In this document: positions 61,326 through 64,000 of the stretch, piece after piece
Layout: each line of letters opens with the position of its first letter
Position numbering within the stretch: the stretch's first letter is position 1
NCBI GenBank assembly: GCA_035341015.1
Contig: DAOQUL010000001.1
Location: 117,482-181,481 of the forward strand
DNA length: 64,000 nt
Source of the DNA: JAKQIM01 sp029557965
GTDB taxonomy: Bacteria; Chloroflexota; Anaerolineae; Anaerolineales; UBA4823
Reading direction: 5' to 3'
Position numbers and translations under genes: made by a program
Notes under the pieces: model-generated
What the model was told of the DNA's origin: nothing
Seen by the model: only the letters and a program-made list of their open reading frames with translations
The model's database searches: none

Positions 61326-61481
61326 TGCGTTGGGCAAGACTCATACTTGGCCTTGATGTCTCCCGTGATTTGTGATATCGTAAGCAGGTTATGATGCCGT
61401 TGTTGTCAGGCTAAGCCAAAGCCTAGCTCACAGGCGAATCATACCACACAACCCTGAGAAGAAAGTAAGGTAGAGCCCATC

Positions 61482-64000
61482 ATGCCCACTAAATTGAGCC
61501 GCTACTGCGAAGGTGTTATGGAAGCCGCCTGGTTGGTGGCAGTTGTTGTCGTGCCAGTCTTCTTTAATATATATTCCAGCCGGATCTTTGAACCGGATAA
61601 GATCACATTGTTGCGCACCCTGGCGTTGATCATTTTGGGGGCATGGATCATCAAGCTGCTCGACGAGGGGCGGGCGCGTTGGGAGAACCTGGAAAAGGGA
61701 CCCTCGTTCTCGAAATTCTTGACCCAAACCCCTTTGCTGGGGCCTGTAATCGCCCTGGCGATTGTTTATGTGATTGCGACAATTTTCTCGGTTAGCCCCA
61801 GGGTCAGCCTGGTAGGTTCTTACCAGCGTTTGCAAGGCACATACACCATGTTCTCTTATATGGTAGTCTTTTTGGCCATTATCGGCAATTTGCGCAAGCG
61901 CAGCCAGGTGGAGCGGGTGATCACAGCGGTGGTTTTGTCCAGCTTGCCGATCAGTTTGTACGGCATTCTTCAAAAATATCGCATTGACCCGGTGCCATGG
62001 GGTGGAAATGTTTCGAACCGTATCGCCTCGAACATGGGTAATTCGATTTTTGTCGCCGCTTACCTGATCATGGCTGTTCCGCTGGTGTTCGGACGCATCG
62101 TTCAATCTTTTGGGGCGATCTTGAAAGAAGAACAGCGGGTGGTTGTCCACATTGTCCGTGCGACCTTGTATGTCTTCATCTTTGCAGTTGACCTGGTGGC
62201 GATCTACATGAGCGGAAGCCGCGGGCCATTCCTCGGCTTATTAGCTGGCTTTTTCTTCATGTTTTTATTGTTGTTTTTGAACTGGCAAAAGCGTTGGATG
62301 ATGTTGACGACCATTGGTATTGCCGGTGGGATGGCTGTTTTTCTATTGCTCCTGAGCATCCCGAATGGCCCACTAAGCGGCCTGCGCGATGCGCCTTTGA
62401 TTGGCCGGTATAGCAAGGTTTTTGATACCGAAGACCGTACAAGCCAGGTGCGTATCCTGATCTGGGAAGGTGCCTGGGATTTAGTGCGACCTCACGCACC
62501 GATTAATTATCCAGACGGGAGCACTGATAAGGTCAATTTCCTTCGCCCGCTGGTGGGGTATGGCCCTGAGGGGATGTATGTTGCGTATAACCAATTCTAT
62601 CCATCCGAGTTGGGAAGAGTTGAGAAGCGTAATGCTTCGCCCGATCGCTCTCATAATGAGACCTGGGACTCGTTGGTGACGACCGGCTTGCTAGGATTTG
62701 CGGCTTACTTGTTATTGTTTGTCAGTGTACTCTACTATGGGTTGAAATGGCTTGGCTTGATCCATACAGGAAAGCAGCGTAATGTGTTCCTGGCGTTTGT
62801 GGTGATTGGAGGTGCTGCAGGTGCAATCGGCCTGACTGTTTGGCAGGGGGTGGAGTTCTTTGGCGTGGGGCTGCCGTTTGGGGTCATCATGGGTGCGATC
62901 GGATATTTGACGGTGTTTGCACTATTTGCATCGACGATGTTTGACAAAAGCAAGATTGGCCCCGATGCGGTGATCATGATCATGCTTTTGGCCGCCATTG
63001 TGGCGCACTTTGTCGAAATCAATTTTGGGATTGCGATCGCATCCACGCGCACGCACTTCTTCGTTTATGCAGCGCTGTTATTTGTCATGGGGTATGTATT
63101 GCCTCGACAGTCAGCCGCCACTGAAGCGCTGCCAATCTCCGATGGGCGGGAATTAGCCGAACCTGACGTGCCGGCGAAGAAATCCACCAGTAAGCGGCGC
63201 AAATTGGCCCACGACCAGCCGGTGGGGGCAGGGCGTTACCCGGCTTGGGTGCCGGCTGCGGTGGTGGGTTCTGCCATTGTTTCTGTTATTTTGGTCAGCA
63301 TGGGATATGACTTTATCTCGAATTCTGCGCGTGCCACATCGGCATTTACGATCATTGGCAATTCAATGACTCGGCTGCCAAACCGTGATAATGCCCTGTC
63401 GTACGGTGTTTTGGCCATGGTCTTGACAACCTGGCTTTCGGGCGTGCTGCTGGTAACAGCCGAAAACAAGGAAGCTAAGGATGCTTCCTCTTGGTGGCGG
63501 GCATTGGGATTGACGGCAGGTGTTTCGGCAGCGGTTATTTTGCTGTTTTGGTTGTGGCATGCTGGAAGCCTGGCGGCTCTTGCCAGCTTGGTTCCTAGTA
63601 CAACGACAGAGGTGCTTACCCAGATCAATAGCCTGGGAGGGCTGCTGACCAGTTTCTATTTTTACTTGTTTATGATCATCTTTGGGGTGGCGGCTTTCTT
63701 GCCTTCTGGTTGGCCAAGCCGTGCGCCGGGCGCGTCGGCAATAGGTGCCTTTCTTGCGCCGGTGGTTGTGTTGGTGGTTGTTTTGCTGGTATATGTCACG
63801 AATTTGCAAGTGATCCACTCAGATATCGCTTTTAAAATGGCCGATCCATTTACCAAGAGCCGCCAATGGCAGGTGGCAACACTGCTCTATCAGCGCGCAC
63901 TTCAGCTTACGCCAAACGAAGACCATTACTATTTGTTCTTGGGGCGCAGTTACCTGGAACAAGCAAAAATCAGCCAGGATGCCGAAGAACAAGCCGACCT
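61482..64000 (+). CDS. O-antigen ligase/Wzy-like membrane protein with TPR tail (partial)
   Basis: An open frame starts at ATG 61482 (MPTKLSRYCEGVMEAAWLVA) and runs off the right edge, 839 codons visible. Roughly a dozen hydrophobic helices span about residues 15-790. The large outside loop with the ligase signature is around LVGYGPEGMYVAYNQFYPSE and SPDRSHNETWDSLVTTGLLG; GSRGPFLGLLAGFF precedes it. The last visible part, SRQWQVATLLYQRALQLTPN followed by YYLFLGRSYLEQA, is a tetratricopeptide repeat. Such proteins polymerise or transfer glycans on undecaprenyl carriers at the outer membrane face; some transfer to protein. It fits the surface polysaccharide cluster. Confidence 0.85.
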   Translation, partial: MPTKLSRYCEGVMEAAWLVAVVVVPVFFNIYSSRIFEPDKITLLRTLALIILGAWIIKLLDEGRARWENLEKGPSFSKFLTQTPLLGPVIALAIVYVIATIFSVSPRVSLVGSYQRLQGTYTMFSYMVVFLAIIGNLRKRSQVERVITAVVLSSLPISLYGILQKYRIDPVPWGGNVSNRIASNMGNSIFVAAYLIMAVPLVFGRIVQSFGAILKEEQRVVVHIVRATLYVFIFAVDLVAIYMSGSRGPFLGLLAGFFFMFLLLFLNWQKRWMMLTTIGIAGGMAVFLLLLSIPNGPLSGLRDAPLIGRYSKVFDTEDRTSQVRILIWEGAWDLVRPHAPINYPDGSTDKVNFLRPLVGYGPEGMYVAYNQFYPSELGRVEKRNASPDRSHNETWDSLVTTGLLGFAAYLLLFVSVLYYGLKWLGLIHTGKQRNVFLAFVVIGGAAGAIGLTVWQGVEFFGVGLPFGVIMGAIGYLTVFALFASTMFDKSKIGPDAVIMIMLLAAIVAHFVEINFGIAIASTRTHFFVYAALLFVMGYVLPRQSAATEALPISDGRELAEPDVPAKKSTSKRRKLAHDQPVGAGRYPAWVPAAVVGSAIVSVILVSMGYDFISNSARATSAFTIIGNSMTRLPNRDNALSYGVLAMVLTTWLSGVLLVTAENKEAKDASSWWRALGLTAGVSAAVILLFWLWHAGSLAALASLVPSTTTEVLTQINSLGGLLTSFYFYLFMIIFGVAAFLPSGWPSRAPGASAIGAFLAPVVVLVVVLLVYVTNLQVIHSDIAFKMADPFTKSRQWQVATLLYQRALQLTPNEDHYYLFLGRSYLEQAKISQDAEEQAD

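Noticed and set aside
61240..61481. Search for a tRNA or small RNA in the divergent intergenic region
   Set aside because: No cloverleaf or strong terminator found; only a 7-bp inverted repeat.
61428..62150. 240-codon minus-strand open frame
   Set aside because: Antisense to the O-antigen-ligase-like gene, whose membrane helices and TPR tail are coherent in the plus strand.

Overview
The window looks like a draft or metagenome-derived scaffold of an anaerobic, carbohydrate-degrading member of Chloroflexota, most likely Anaerolineae. The basis is the gene content: uronate and beta-glucan catabolism by phosphorylases, large secreted macroglobulin, Opp-type sugar transporters, a two-domain phosphofructokinase and TIGR03087-like glycosyltransferases. 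GC content is moderate, and two 100-N scaffold gaps are present. The taxonomic call is inference; no rRNA, tRNA, insertion sequence or CRISPR array was seen.

Layout. 1-1567: a fused ABC ATPase-permease that runs off the left edge. 1730-4151: two paralogous zinc-ribbon membrane proteins. 4141-6023: a patatin-like lipase coupled to an ATP-grasp ligase. 6125-11902: a 1925-residue secreted alpha-2-macroglobulin with a thioester motif, followed by a broken aldo/keto reductase. 12392-15062: nitroreductase and Tex. 15098-23251 (minus strand): a compact seven-gene uronate/aldonate operon (uxaC, UxaE-type epimerase, SDR mannonate dehydrogenase, LarA-type nickel racemase, BASS transporter, gnd, kdgK), preceded by a KduD-like gene remnant. 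It carries no mannonate dehydratase. 

23542-42000 (minus strand): a beta-glucan/cello-oligosaccharide locus. It holds three GH94-superfamily phosphorylases, a mutarotase-like protein, a sugar-binding protein with no signal peptide, a complete five-part Opp-family ABC importer, and a LacI-family regulator. The regulator's promoter is nearly consensus and carries a perfect TGGGAGCGCTCCCA palindrome, the sequence known for actinobacterial CelR/CebR cellobiose repressors. This strongly suggests that the 'peptide' transporter imports beta-glucan oligosaccharides that are then split phosphorolytically in the cytoplasm.

42353-45122: an ABC-2 exporter (two permeases and an ATPase); the N gap in the second permease is an assembly artefact flanked by a 55-bp duplicate. 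45230-51825: a tightly packed seven-gene operon with an unusual mixture (hydrolase-VOC fusion, SAM methyltransferase, PfkB kinase, ABC ATPase, two ABC-2 permeases, MTA/SAH-nucleosidase-like protein). It is the best candidate here for an undescribed system. 51904-55802: smpB, a CtpA-type protease and a two-domain phosphofructokinase of eukaryotic type. 55817-64000: a cell-surface polysaccharide cluster (three glycosyltransferase-type proteins, sulfotransferase, acetyltransferase, O-antigen-ligase-like protein), running off the right edge.

Limits: functions are read from motifs and remembered family features without database searches; domain positions are approximate unless a residue number is given.
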